The notes under the pieces: model-generated
What the model was told of the DNA's origin: nothing
The model's input: the letters and a program-made list of their open reading frames with translations, nothing else
Databases searched by the model: none
Shown: positions 45,059-53,684 of the stretch, in pieces
Layout of the letters: each line of letters starts with the position of its first letter
How positions within the stretch are numbered: the first letter of the stretch is position 1
Source: BS750m-G69 sp964441235
GTDB taxonomy: Bacteria; Fidelibacterota; UBA2242
NCBI GenBank assembly: GCA_964441235.1
Contig: CAYTUQ010000003.1
Span: 62,001-126,000 of the forward strand
Reading direction: 5' to 3'
Length of the DNA: 64,000 nucleotides
Position numbers and translations under genes: made by a program

Positions 45059-46543
45059 ATGAAACTCAAAAAACTGGTTTCAGTTGTAAAAGAAAAAAAA
45101 GTAAAGGGTAACCTTAACACTGAAATAAAAGGTGTGGTTTATGACCCCCTTCGTGTCAAACAAGATTTTCTTTATGCTGCTATTAATATCTATACTCAGC
45201 TCGATAAGATCGAGCTCTCTGATGGTCATCCATTTGTGAATGATGCTATAAAAGCTGGAGCTTCTGCAGTTCTTTTACAAAAAGATATGAATGTACCGGA
45301 TAATGTAGTAAAAATTGTCGTTCCGGATTCACGCCTTGCACTGGCACTTATTGCAGCTGAATTTTATGAGCAACCATCACAAAAATTCAAACTGATTGGC
45401 ATTACCGGTACTAACGGTAAAACCACAACTGCGCATATAATCGAAAGCATTTTAAAGCAGAAACACCGGACGGGCCTTATTGGAACGCTTTACTATAAGA
45501 TAAATGGTAAAATCTATAAGTCTAAGGATACGACACCCGAGCCACCTGACCTTCAGGAAATATTTACCAATATGAGTGAGCAAAAGTGCGACTATTGTGT
45601 AATGGAGGTCTCATCTCATGGAATTGATTTCCACCGCGTCGCTGGCCTAAAATACGAACTTGGTGTATGGACGAACTTTACTCAGGACCATCTTGATTGG
45701 CACAAAACTATGGAAAATTATCGAAGTACGAAACTTCGTTGGTTCGCCAGTCTTGAGCCTGATAAGAAAGTTATTATTAACGTGGATGATCCTTCTGCAA
45801 AATATTTTATAGATGCGGCACATACAGAAAAAATTACTTATGGAATGAAGAACTCTGCTGATGTAACAGTAAAAAATACAAAACTTAGTGGTAACGGAAC
45901 TGTATTTACTTTAATCACGCCGGTTGGAGAGATTGACATACAGACAAAACTTCGAGGTAAGTTCAATCTCTATAACATGATTTGTGCTGCTGCTGCCACT
46001 TATGCTCAAGGGATCTCGTTAGAGGAAATCAAAATGGGTCTCGAAGAAGAAATCATTGTTGCAGGCAGATTTCAGTCAGTGAATCGGGGACAGGATTTTA
46101 CTGTTATTGTGGATTATGCTCATACTCCGGATGGGCTTGTTAAAGTGCTTGACGCTGCTCGGTCGATGAATCCTGAGCGTATTATTACAGTATTTGGCTG
46201 TGGTGGTGACCGTGACCATTCCAAACGTCCTAAAATGGGTGCAATTGTGGAAGAACTTAGCAATATCGCAATTATCACTGATGACAATCCCAGAACTGAA
46301 GACTCTGAAAAAATAACTGAACAAATTGTAACGGCATTTAAAGATAGATGCGATTATGAGGTCATTCATGACCGACGTGAGGCGATCCAGTACGCTATCA
46401 ATATTGCAAAGGCGAATGACCTGGTTCTTATTGCTGGCAAGGGACATGAGAACACGCAAACCCTTAAAGATAAAACTATCCATTTCAACGATTTTGAAGT
46501 GATAAGTGAAATCCTTGAGAAAAAAAGGTTTTCAACATTGTAA
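45059..46543 (+). CDS. murE: UDP-MurNAc-L-Ala-D-Glu:meso-diaminopimelate ligase
   Basis: Adds the third peptide residue in peptidoglycan precursor synthesis. The ATP-binding P-loop LIGITGTNGKTTTAHIIES, MEVSSHGIDFHRVAGL, FTQDHLDWHKTMENY, the mid-domain RGKFNLYNMICAAA, DYAHTPDGLVKVL and FGCGGDRDHSKRPKMG are all present. The specificity motif DDNPRTEDSEKI points to meso-diaminopimelate rather than lysine. Length 494 is normal. Stand-alone position, outside a dcw cluster as far as seen. Confidence 0.95.
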   Translation: MKLKKLVSVVKEKKVKGNLNTEIKGVVYDPLRVKQDFLYAAINIYTQLDKIELSDGHPFVNDAIKAGASAVLLQKDMNVPDNVVKIVVPDSRLALALIAAEFYEQPSQKFKLIGITGTNGKTTTAHIIESILKQKHRTGLIGTLYYKINGKIYKSKDTTPEPPDLQEIFTNMSEQKCDYCVMEVSSHGIDFHRVAGLKYELGVWTNFTQDHLDWHKTMENYRSTKLRWFASLEPDKKVIINVDDPSAKYFIDAAHTEKITYGMKNSADVTVKNTKLSGNGTVFTLITPVGEIDIQTKLRGKFNLYNMICAAAATYAQGISLEEIKMGLEEEIIVAGRFQSVNRGQDFTVIVDYAHTPDGLVKVLDAARSMNPERIITVFGCGGDRDHSKRPKMGAIVEELSNIAIITDDNPRTEDSEKITEQIVTAFKDRCDYEVIHDRREAIQYAINIAKANDLVLIAGKGHENTQTLKDKTIHFNDFEVISEILEKKRFSTL

Positions 46544-46565
46544 AATCAATTAGGAATTTACTTTC

Positions 46566-47090
46566 ATGACTGACAGTTCTAGCATGATTAACAGAAATGT
46601 TTTGGTTTTGAATCAGACGTATGAACCGTTGCATATTTGCAATGTTAAAAGAGCTATTGTTTTAATTCTCACACAGAAGGCAACTATGGTAAAGACTGTT
46701 AATCACCAGGTTTTAAGAACTGTGAATACAACTTACCCGATACCAACAATTATTAGAATACAGAAGTATGTTTGCGTTCAGCGATGGGAAGCTGTTTTGA
46801 ATAAAGATAATATATTTAGAAGAGATAACCATACATGCCAATATTGTGGAGCTAAAGGAGTTCCCTTAACCATCGACCATGTGATTCCCAAAGCGTTGTG
46901 TGGAAAAGATACATGGACAAATCTTGTAACAGCCTGCCATTCCTGCAATAATCGTAAAGGTAATAGGACTCCAGAAGAAGCGGGGATGACTTTAAACCGT
47001 AAACCCAAAAAACCGCACAGGCTCCACACTTTACAAAGATTTGCAGAATCTCCCATTGATGAGTGGCGTCCTTATTTATTTTTAGACTAA
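46566..47090 (+). CDS. HNH endonuclease family protein
   Basis: VLVLNQTYEPLHICNVKRAIVLILTQKATMV followed by the HNH core: CQYCGAKG, PLTIDHVIPKALCGKDTWTNLVTACHSCNNRKGNRTPEEAGM. The CxxC pairs form the zinc-stabilised finger, and the DHVIP and N-x-CxxCN segments are the nuclease motif. This small (174-residue) group is widespread in free-living bacteria; no mobile-element context is seen here. It is 22 bp after murE. Confidence 0.9.
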   Translation: MTDSSSMINRNVLVLNQTYEPLHICNVKRAIVLILTQKATMVKTVNHQVLRTVNTTYPIPTIIRIQKYVCVQRWEAVLNKDNIFRRDNHTCQYCGAKGVPLTIDHVIPKALCGKDTWTNLVTACHSCNNRKGNRTPEEAGMTLNRKPKKPHRLHTLQRFAESPIDEWRPYLFLD

Positions 47091-47102
47091 AAAAAAGAAA
47101 TT

Positions 47103-48092
47103 ATGAAAACTGTAAATTTGAAATGTAGAATTCTCAGCGGAATGAGGCCAACAGGTAAAATGCACCTGGGTAACTATGTTGGTGCTCTGGAAAATTGGGT
47201 CAATCTTCAAAAACAGTATGAAAATTTCCATCTTATTGCTGATTATCATGCTCTCACGACAAACCTTGATACTAGCAAAATATTAGATAATACAATAGAG
47301 ATGATAATTGACTGGCTCTCAGTTGGGATAGATCCTGAGAGAAGCCCTATTTTTCGTCAGAGTCAGATTAAAGAACATTCTGAGCTCCACCTTATTTTTT
47401 CGATGTTAATTACAACAGCGCGACTTGAAAGAAATCCTACATTGAAAGAGCAGATTAAGGATTTAAAAATCGAAAATATAGTTTACGGCCATTTAGGTTA
47501 CCCTGTTCTTCAAGCAGCTGACATTCTTTTATACAAGGGCAATTTAGTACCCGTAGGTGAGGATCAGGCTCCACATGTCGAAATTACAAGAGAAATTGCA
47601 AGAAAATTCAATTTAGTGTATGGTAAAGTATTTCCAATACCAAAAGTAAAGCTGACTAATTTTGCGCGACTCCCGGGGTTAGACAGAAATAAAATGAGTA
47701 AATCCCTTGGTAATACTATATCACTTTCAGATTCAGAAGAGGAGGTCAGAGGGAAAGTGAGGAAAGCTATTACAGACCCTCAAAAAATTCGGCGAGGCGA
47801 TCCTGGCAGACCAGATATTTGCCTTATTTATACTTACCAAAAGAAGTTCAACCACAGTGAAACGGAAGAAATTTACTCAGGATGTACAAGTGGAGTGCTT
47901 GGCTGTGTTGATTGTAAAATGAAATGTTCAGAAGCCATATCGAAAAAGATTGAGCCTTTCCGTGAAAAACGTCGGTATTTTGAGAAAAATAGAAATAGTG
48001 TACTTGATATGCTTAAAGATGGTGAAAAGCGGGCAAAATTAGTTGCCCAAAAAACTATGACAGAAGTTCACAAGGCTATGCAACTTGGATAA
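47103..48092 (+). CDS. trpS: Tryptophanyl-tRNA synthetase with a predicted Fe-S Cys motif
   Basis: Class I aminoacyl-tRNA synthetase. SGMRPTGKMHLGNYVGAL holds the HIGH-like signature, and KMSKSLGNTI the KMSKS loop. Between residues ~240 and 280 the Cys spacing is C-x20-C-x6-C-x2-C (PDIC, SGC, LGC, DCK). The Thermotoga maritima enzyme binds a [4Fe-4S] cluster through C-x22-C-x6-C-x2-C, as I recall it, so the same is likely here. Length 329 is normal. Start ATG 47103, 12 bp after the HNH gene. Confidence 0.94.
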   Translation: MKTVNLKCRILSGMRPTGKMHLGNYVGALENWVNLQKQYENFHLIADYHALTTNLDTSKILDNTIEMIIDWLSVGIDPERSPIFRQSQIKEHSELHLIFSMLITTARLERNPTLKEQIKDLKIENIVYGHLGYPVLQAADILLYKGNLVPVGEDQAPHVEITREIARKFNLVYGKVFPIPKVKLTNFARLPGLDRNKMSKSLGNTISLSDSEEEVRGKVRKAITDPQKIRRGDPGRPDICLIYTYQKKFNHSETEEIYSGCTSGVLGCVDCKMKCSEAISKKIEPFREKRRYFEKNRNSVLDMLKDGEKRAKLVAQKTMTEVHKAMQLG

Positions 48093-48362
48093 TTGACTAT
48101 TGACTATTGTCTGGTAAACTGAGCGAGAATAGAGAAACGACAATGAAAAGTTTTCTCGAAGAGATGTCTTTGACAAAAGTGTCTAAAGTGATCTTGCCAA
48201 AGGCATCCCTGACGGGAAAAGTGCCTAAAGTAGAAAATGACTAATGACCAATTAACAATAGACAATAATAAATTGACCCTGTACTGTCGCTTCGCTTCCT
48301 ACCCCAGAGGGATCTCTTTGAGACAGGGCAAGCAATAGACAATCGACAATAGAAAATAGAAA
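48093..48362. repeat. Spacer built of dispersed repeats with three or more mini-hairpins
   Basis: Contains TGTC-TTT-GACA (48165-48175), TGCC-AAA-GGCA (48195-48205), TCCC-TGAC-GGGA (48206-48217) and TCTC-TTT-GAGA (48313-48323), separated by simple AT text such as repeats of ATTGACTATTGTC and AATAGACAATAG. CGCTTCGCTTCC near 48287 recalls the GCGAAGCGAATGAC of the long inverted repeat. No ORF. Confidence 0.65.
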
Positions 48363-49103
48363 ATGGTTTATAATGTAAAATTGAATGTGTTTGAGGGTCC
48401 TCTTGATCTATTGCTTTTTTTCATCAAGCGGGATGAAATAAATATATATGATATCCCTATATCTCATATAACTAATGAATATTTGGAATACCTTGAATTA
48501 ATGAAAAGCATGAATCTTCATCTTGCTGGTGAATTTATTTTGATGGCTTCAGTTTTAATGCGTATTAAAGTCCAGATGTTGCTTCCTCAAGAAAAAGTTG
48601 ATGAGATAGAGGAAGTTGAAGATCCAAGGACAGAATTGGTAGAGATGTTACTTGAATACAAGAAGTATAAATGTGTAAGTGATTTTCTTAGAAAATTAGA
48701 AACAAGACAATCAAAATTATATCAGGTAAATACATTTTTAGATTCTGTTGAATGGGACCCCGATATTTTTCTTTCTGAGGTAAATCTTTTAGACATGGGC
48801 ATTGCTTTTAAGAAATTACTTGTAACGCTCTCAGAATCACCATATTATGAGATTGAGACTTTTAAAATCAATATTAGTCAACAGGTTCAGCTAATTAACT
48901 CGATGTTATTAAATAGAAAAAGAATCAGATTTACTGAGTTAGCACAGCATCTGAAAAATAGGATTGAAGTTGTTGTTACCTTTTTAGCAATTTTAGAAAT
49001 GGTTAAAAAGGAAGAACTCCGTGTTTCTCAAAAAGTTGCTTTTAGTGATTTTTGGCTTATAAAATTGGAAGTAGGGAATTTAGATGTTGTCGCAAACGCA
49101 TAG
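48363..49103 (+). CDS. scpA: Segregation and condensation protein A
   Basis: Kleisin subunit that with ScpB regulates the SMC complex in chromosome compaction. NVFEGPLDLLLFFIKRDEINIYDIPISHITNEYLEYLE is the ScpA signature. The C-terminal winged-helix part includes RIRFTELAQHLKNRIEVVVTFLAILEMVKKEELRVSQ. Length 246 is normal. Its 3' end overlaps scpB by 20 bp. The ATG emerges directly from repeat text, and no strong ribosome binding site is visible. Confidence 0.95.
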   Translation: MVYNVKLNVFEGPLDLLLFFIKRDEINIYDIPISHITNEYLEYLELMKSMNLHLAGEFILMASVLMRIKVQMLLPQEKVDEIEEVEDPRTELVEMLLEYKKYKCVSDFLRKLETRQSKLYQVNTFLDSVEWDPDIFLSEVNLLDMGIAFKKLLVTLSESPYYEIETFKINISQQVQLINSMLLNRKRIRFTELAQHLKNRIEVVVTFLAILEMVKKEELRVSQKVAFSDFWLIKLEVGNLDVVANA

Positions 49104-49647
49104 AATTGTAGAATCACTTCTATTTAGTGCTAAAGAACCACTTACCAAAAACCAGGTGAATATTTGTTTTCAGGAAGATGTCTTACTGGAAGAGGTAGTG
49201 AAGGAGTTAAATGATTATTATGAAAGCGAAAAAGCACCAATATGGGTTCAGGAGGTATCGGAGGGATATAGGTTAATGACCCGGAGCGAGTATGACCCAT
49301 GGATACGAAGACTCTATCAGAATAGAGGGAAAATGAAGCTTTCAACATCAGCTCTTGAGACTCTCTCAATTATTGCATACAAACAGCCTGTGACAAGAAG
49401 TGATGTTGATACCATTAGAGGTGTAGATTCCGTCGGTACTCTAAAAACGCTCTTAGAGAAAAATCTTATTGAGATAAAAGGACGACTGGACAGTCCCGGA
49501 AGACCTTTGACATATGCAACTACATCGTATTTCCTGGAATATTTTGGATTAAATTCTATTAAAGACCTTCCTAAAATAAACGAGATAGAAGAAATCATTG
49601 ATGCAAAGAATGGAGAAGCCCTCTCCGACAGGAATTCGCCTAAATAG
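49084..49647 (+). CDS. scpB: Segregation and condensation protein B
   Basis: Winged-helix partner of ScpA. RIVESLLFSAKEPLTKNQV, VSEGYRLMTRSEYDPWIRRL, LSTSALETLSIIAYKQPVTRSDVDTIRGVDSVGTLKTLLEKNLIEIKGRLDSPGRPLTYATTSYFLEYFGL are diagnostic. Overlap with scpA (20 bp) and with the pseudouridine synthase gene (about 47 bp) indicates an operon. Confidence 0.95.
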   Translation: MLSQTHRIVESLLFSAKEPLTKNQVNICFQEDVLLEEVVKELNDYYESEKAPIWVQEVSEGYRLMTRSEYDPWIRRLYQNRGKMKLSTSALETLSIIAYKQPVTRSDVDTIRGVDSVGTLKTLLEKNLIEIKGRLDSPGRPLTYATTSYFLEYFGLNSIKDLPKINEIEEIIDAKNGEALSDRNSPK

Positions 49648-50347
49648 ATACCTTTCCTTGTGTGGTATAGGTTCACGCAGACGATGTGAGCAATTTATTC
49701 TTGATGGAAGAGTTACAATTAATCGACTTTCTGTAGATAAGTTATTTACTATTGTGAAAAAAGGTGCTAAAGTTCGTCTTGACGGAGAAGTTGTAAAACC
49801 GGAAAGACCGACGTATATTCTTATGAACAAACCTGCCGGTATTTTGACGACACTTCACGATCCTCGTGGCAGGAGACATGTAGGGCAATTATTAAGAAAT
49901 GTCTCATTTGTTAAACCTGTAGGAAGGCTTGATGTGAATACAACAGGTGTTTTACTTTTTACTAATGATGGAGAACTTTTATATAGGCTGACACATCCAA
50001 AATATCAAGTAGTAAGAACTTATGTAGTCACTGTTGAAGGTAAAGTTTTTTCTAATATAAAAGATATTATTATGAAAGGGATTGAACTTGGTGATGGGAA
50101 AGTTGCTCACGGTAAGGTACTAAAAATTTTATATAGGAAGTCACAGTCTACTTTATTATTGGAGTTAAGTGAGGGAATGTATCGAGAAATCAGGAGAGTT
50201 TTCAAGATTCTTGGGTATAGAGTAAAAACTCTTGATAGAATTAGTTTTAGTGGAATTGGTTACGGCACACTGGAAAGAGGGAAATGGCGTTATTTAAATA
50301 AAGGTGAAGTTAATAAATTAAAAGAAATTACCGGATTGAAAAAATAA
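49601..50347 (+). CDS. 16S/23S rRNA pseudouridine synthase (RluB/RsuA family)
   Basis: S4-like RNA-binding domain (GIRLNRYLSLCGIGSRRRCEQFILDGRVTIN) followed by the pseudouridine synthase domain with PVGRLDVNTTGVLLFTNDGEL, where Asp is the catalytic residue, and KYQVVRTYVV. The C-terminal LSEGMYREIRRVFKILGYRVKTLDRISF is typical of RluB. Either ATG 49601 or 49610 could start translation. It overlaps scpB, the usual scpA-scpB-rluB order. Confidence 0.92.
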   Translation: MQRMEKPSPTGIRLNRYLSLCGIGSRRRCEQFILDGRVTINRLSVDKLFTIVKKGAKVRLDGEVVKPERPTYILMNKPAGILTTLHDPRGRRHVGQLLRNVSFVKPVGRLDVNTTGVLLFTNDGELLYRLTHPKYQVVRTYVVTVEGKVFSNIKDIIMKGIELGDGKVAHGKVLKILYRKSQSTLLLELSEGMYREIRRVFKILGYRVKTLDRISFSGIGYGTLERGKWRYLNKGEVNKLKEITGLKK

Positions 50348-50409
50348 TGGAAAAGATTTGTTTTTATATAATATAGGATTAAATTTATTGACTTTTTGAA
50401 AGGTTGATT

Positions 50410-51096
50410 ATGGGTATTGTAGTAGCTATTGATGGTCCTGCTGGCTCCGGGAAAAGCAGTACGGCAAAAGAGGTAGCTCTCCAACTTGGATTTATTTACA
50501 TTGATACAGGTGCAATGTATAGAGCGGTTACTCTTGAAGTGATTAAAAATGGAGTAGACGTTTCTAATGAGAATAAGGTTACTCTTATTGCTAAAAAATT
50601 AAACATTCAATTTCAATGGATAAATGAGCATCTTCATATTTTATCAAATGGTGAAGATGTTAGTGATAAAATTAGATCTTCTAAAGTTTCTGATCTCGTT
50701 AGCCCTGTGAGTGCTATTGCGGGAGTAAGAAATGTTATGGTTAAGTGTCAACGTGAGATGGCAAAGCATGATAATATTATAATGGAAGGTCGTGATATCG
50801 GAACCAACGTATTTCCGTCGGCAGATTTTAAGTTTTACATTGATGCTGATATTAATGTTCGGGCTAAGCGCAGGATTAACGATTATAATAAAATCGGTCA
50901 AAATTTGAACCTGGAGGGAGTAAAGGAAGAGCTAGAAAAACGTGATAAAATAGACTCCTCGCGTAAACATTCTCCACTAAAAAAAGCGCATGATGCAATA
51001 GTTATTGATACAACAAATTTAAGTTTTAAAGAACAAGTTGAAATGATTGTTAATAGAGTGAGAAAAGTCTTATTTAATAAGAGAAATAATATTTAA
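50410..51096 (+). CDS. cmk: Cytidylate kinase
   Basis: Phosphorylates CMP/dCMP. P-loop VAIDGPAGSGKSSTAKEVA, IDTGAMYRAVTLEVI, MEGRDIGTNVFPSADFKFYIDA, RAKRR and the lid region RDKIDSSRKHSPLKKAHDAIVIDTT are conserved. I use ATG 50410 rather than the TTG two codons before. It precedes rpsA by 28 bp, the classical cmk-rpsA arrangement. Confidence 0.95.
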   Translation: MGIVVAIDGPAGSGKSSTAKEVALQLGFIYIDTGAMYRAVTLEVIKNGVDVSNENKVTLIAKKLNIQFQWINEHLHILSNGEDVSDKIRSSKVSDLVSPVSAIAGVRNVMVKCQREMAKHDNIIMEGRDIGTNVFPSADFKFYIDADINVRAKRRINDYNKIGQNLNLEGVKEELEKRDKIDSSRKHSPLKKAHDAIVIDTTNLSFKEQVEMIVNRVRKVLFNKRNNI

Positions 51097-51124
51097 CCCT
51101 AAACCCAAGTAAGGAATTGTTTTA

Positions 51125-53518
51125 ATGATTGATGAAGAAAAGCAGTTAAACCCTAAACCTTCCGATAAGTTGGAAGCAATAACAGAAAAAGTAGATACTC
51201 CCAAGAATGAAATTTCCGAAGAAATGGGAGTATCGCTCGAAAAATCAGAGGAATCTGTAACAAATGATCCTATAGTGGAAGTTTCTGAAGTTAAGTTGTC
51301 TAAAGAACAGTCTAATGTTGATGTTGCTGAAGAGATCTTTTCGAAAGAGGTAATAACGACTGGTCCCTTTTCGGAGGAGATTCGTGTCGTTAGTTTAGCT
51401 GATCTTGAAGAGCAGAAAGAAAAATCCTATAGTGAGCAAGTTAAAATTTATGAGAGCTCTTTAAAGGATATATCTCAAGAACAGAGAGTTATTGGGAAAG
51501 TAGTGGCTATCCATGAAGATGAAATTTTGATGGATGTTGGTTTCAAGTCGGAAGGGGTTATTGCCAGAGATGAATTTGAACAAGGTGAGCTTCCGAAAAT
51601 AGGTGAACAAGTAGAAGTTTTTGTTGATATACTCGAAGATGAAAATGGTCAGATGATTCTTTCCAAAAGAAAAGCAGATTTTATGAGGATTTGGGAACGG
51701 GTTAGAGAAATATATAACAGCAGGGAAACGATTGAAGGTAGAATCGTAAGTCGTATTAAGGGCGGTATGGTAGTTGATATCATGGGTGTTGATGCATTTC
51801 TCCCCGGTTCTCAAATAGATATACGACCTGTTATCGATTTTGATTTCTTCGTTGGTAAGACTTATGATTTTCGTATTGTCAAATTGAATGAACTCAGAAA
51901 GAACATTGTCTTAAGCCGTAAAGAGATACTCGAGGAGAGTATGAAAGAAAAGCGTGAAAAGCTTCTCGAAAAAATCAAAGTTGGTGATGTTCTCAAGGGT
52001 AGAGTAAAGAATATCACCGATTTTGGTGTTTTTGTAGACTTAGGTGGTCTTGACGGTTTACTCCATATAACAGACCTATCCTGGGGTAGAGTAAATCATC
52101 CAAAGGAAATTGTAAGTATGGAAGAAGAACTAACTGTTAAGGTTATTGATTATGATCCTGAAAAAAAGAGAGTATCACTTGGTCTTAAACAACTTACACC
52201 TCACCCCTGGGAAGGTGTTGAGCAAAAATATCCAGTTGATTCAATAGTTAAAGGTAAAGTCGTTAATATTACTAATTATGGTGTGTTTGTAGAACTTGAG
52301 AAAGGAGTTGAAGGATTAATTCACATATCTGAAATATCCTGGACGAGACATATTAAACATCCTTCCGAAGTATTTTCTCTTAATGAAATAGTCGAAGCAA
52401 AAGTTCTTAGTATTGATAGTGAAGAAAGAAAAATATCTCTCGGATATAAACAACTTGAGCCGGATCCTTGGGAATCCATTGAGAAGACATATCAAGTTGA
52501 TTCACTTCATAAAGGTATTGTAAGAAATCTAACACCCTATGGTGCTTTTGTTGAGCTTCATGAGGGAATTGATGGTTTTGTACATATTTCCGACCTCTCC
52601 TGGACAAGAAAATTTCATCATCCAAGGGAAGTGTTGCGGAGAGGAGATGAAATTGAAGTAAGAGTTCTGGAAATTTCGAGACAAAATAGAAGAATTGCTC
52701 TTGGTGTAAAGCAGGTAAGGGAAGATCCATGGCCCCTTATTGAGAAAACTTATACAGAGGGTGCTATAGTAGAAGGTGAAGTATTTAAAATCACTGACAA
52801 ACTTATTGTTGTAAAGTTGGAATATGGTTTAGAAGGAATCGTTCCATTGAGTCAAATGCCCAAGCAGGATAGAAAAAACGTTGCCGAAAAAGTTAAAATC
52901 GGCGAAAAGATGCAATTAAAAGTCATAGAGGTTAATAGAACTGAAAAGAAGCTGGTATTGTCTCGCGAACAAGCAATTTCTAAAAAACCCAGGTCAGATG
53001 CCGAAGCGTACATGATGAAACAAAAAAAGACTACTGGTAAATTAGAGATTCCAGAAGTAATTATAGAAAAGATAGCTGAATCAGAAAAAGAGGTGAAATC
53101 TAAGGCTAAGAAAGCTGCAAAAAAGAAGGAAAAGCCGAAAGAAGCTGAAAAAAGTGAACTGAAAGTATCCCCCATAAAATCTGTCAAGGAAAGGAAAGCG
53201 ACAAAACCCAGGAAGGAAACTGCTGCTAAAAAATCTGAAGAAGAGAAAAAAGTCAGAGATAAATCACGACAAGCTGTAAAAAAAGAGGTAAAGAGAATTA
53301 CAAAAAAGGAAGTGAAGCCGGGGAAAGTTGAAAAAGGAGAAGAAAAAGTATCAACGGAAAAAACTGAGAAAGGAAAGAAAGTAACCAGACCGAAGAAAAA
53401 AACCACAACTAAAATGGTTGAAAAAGAGAAAAATATTGAAGAGGAAATTCAGCCGACTGTAGAAAAAGAAATCAAGAAGACTGAGAAAAAACAGATCGTA
53501 AGCGTACAGCGAAAGTGA
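51125..53518 (+). CDS. rpsA: 30S ribosomal protein S1 with long charged tails
   Basis: Brings mRNA to the ribosome. Six S1 domains can be counted: from about residues 118 (VIGKVVAIHEDEILMDVGFKSEG), 205, 283 (LKGRVKNITDFGVFVDLGGLDGLLHI), 370 (VKGKVVNITNYGVFVELEKGVEGLIHI), 457 (HKGIVRNLTPYGAFVELHEGIDGFVHI) and 543. An acidic N-terminal extension (~110 residues) and a Lys/Glu-rich C-terminal tail (~170 residues) are added. After the TGA at 53516 the minus-one frame continues with KSKSDSSSRGKSKVSKPGLKKDSG and stops at 53605, which suggests a frameshift near an A6 run. Confidence 0.94.
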   Translation: MIDEEKQLNPKPSDKLEAITEKVDTPKNEISEEMGVSLEKSEESVTNDPIVEVSEVKLSKEQSNVDVAEEIFSKEVITTGPFSEEIRVVSLADLEEQKEKSYSEQVKIYESSLKDISQEQRVIGKVVAIHEDEILMDVGFKSEGVIARDEFEQGELPKIGEQVEVFVDILEDENGQMILSKRKADFMRIWERVREIYNSRETIEGRIVSRIKGGMVVDIMGVDAFLPGSQIDIRPVIDFDFFVGKTYDFRIVKLNELRKNIVLSRKEILEESMKEKREKLLEKIKVGDVLKGRVKNITDFGVFVDLGGLDGLLHITDLSWGRVNHPKEIVSMEEELTVKVIDYDPEKKRVSLGLKQLTPHPWEGVEQKYPVDSIVKGKVVNITNYGVFVELEKGVEGLIHISEISWTRHIKHPSEVFSLNEIVEAKVLSIDSEERKISLGYKQLEPDPWESIEKTYQVDSLHKGIVRNLTPYGAFVELHEGIDGFVHISDLSWTRKFHHPREVLRRGDEIEVRVLEISRQNRRIALGVKQVREDPWPLIEKTYTEGAIVEGEVFKITDKLIVVKLEYGLEGIVPLSQMPKQDRKNVAEKVKIGEKMQLKVIEVNRTEKKLVLSREQAISKKPRSDAEAYMMKQKKTTGKLEIPEVIIEKIAESEKEVKSKAKKAAKKKEKPKEAEKSELKVSPIKSVKERKATKPRKETAAKKSEEEKKVRDKSRQAVKKEVKRITKKEVKPGKVEKGEEKVSTEKTEKGKKVTRPKKKTTTKMVEKEKNIEEEIQPTVEKEIKKTEKKQIVSVQRK

Positions 53519-53607
53519 TTAAATCTAAAAGTGATAGTTCTTCCAGGGGAAAAAGTAAAGTTTCTAAACCTGGCTTGAAAAAAGATTCGGGTACTAAGAA
53601 AAAGTAG
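53519..53607 (+). other. Out-of-frame continuation of the S1 C-terminal tail
   Basis: In the -1 frame relative to rpsA, the sequence from the A-run at 53486-53491 encodes a basic Ser/Lys-rich peptide in the same style as the S1 tail, ending at TAG 53605. One extra A in the run would fuse it to S1. It could be a homopolymer error, a recent mutation or slippage. Confidence 0.6.
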
Positions 53608-53644
53608 TAAATTAAATGTATAAGCTAAATTAGTTATGGTATAA

Positions 53645-53669
53645 GGGCTTGGATATTCTAGGCCCTTTT
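53645..53669 (+). terminator. Intrinsic terminator after rpsA
   Basis: GGGCTTGG (53645-53652) pairs with CTAGGCCC (53658-53665) with two G-U pairs around the loop ATATT, followed by TTTT. It would end the cmk-rpsA transcript. The open frame of the next gene could extend back into it from TTG 53649, which argues for the later ATG start. Confidence 0.75.
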
Positions 53670-53684
53670 ATTATCTTCGCATCT

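Noticed and set aside
48093..48362. CRISPR array in the repeat-rich spacer before scpA
   Set aside because: The repeats are short, irregular palindromes and AT-rich text, without constant repeat-spacer periodicity. No cas genes are in the window.
53486..53492. Classical programmed -1 frameshift heptamer in rpsA
   Set aside because: The reading phase is AAA AAA C rather than X XXY YYZ, and no clear downstream stimulatory structure was seen. Kept only as a possible slip or error.
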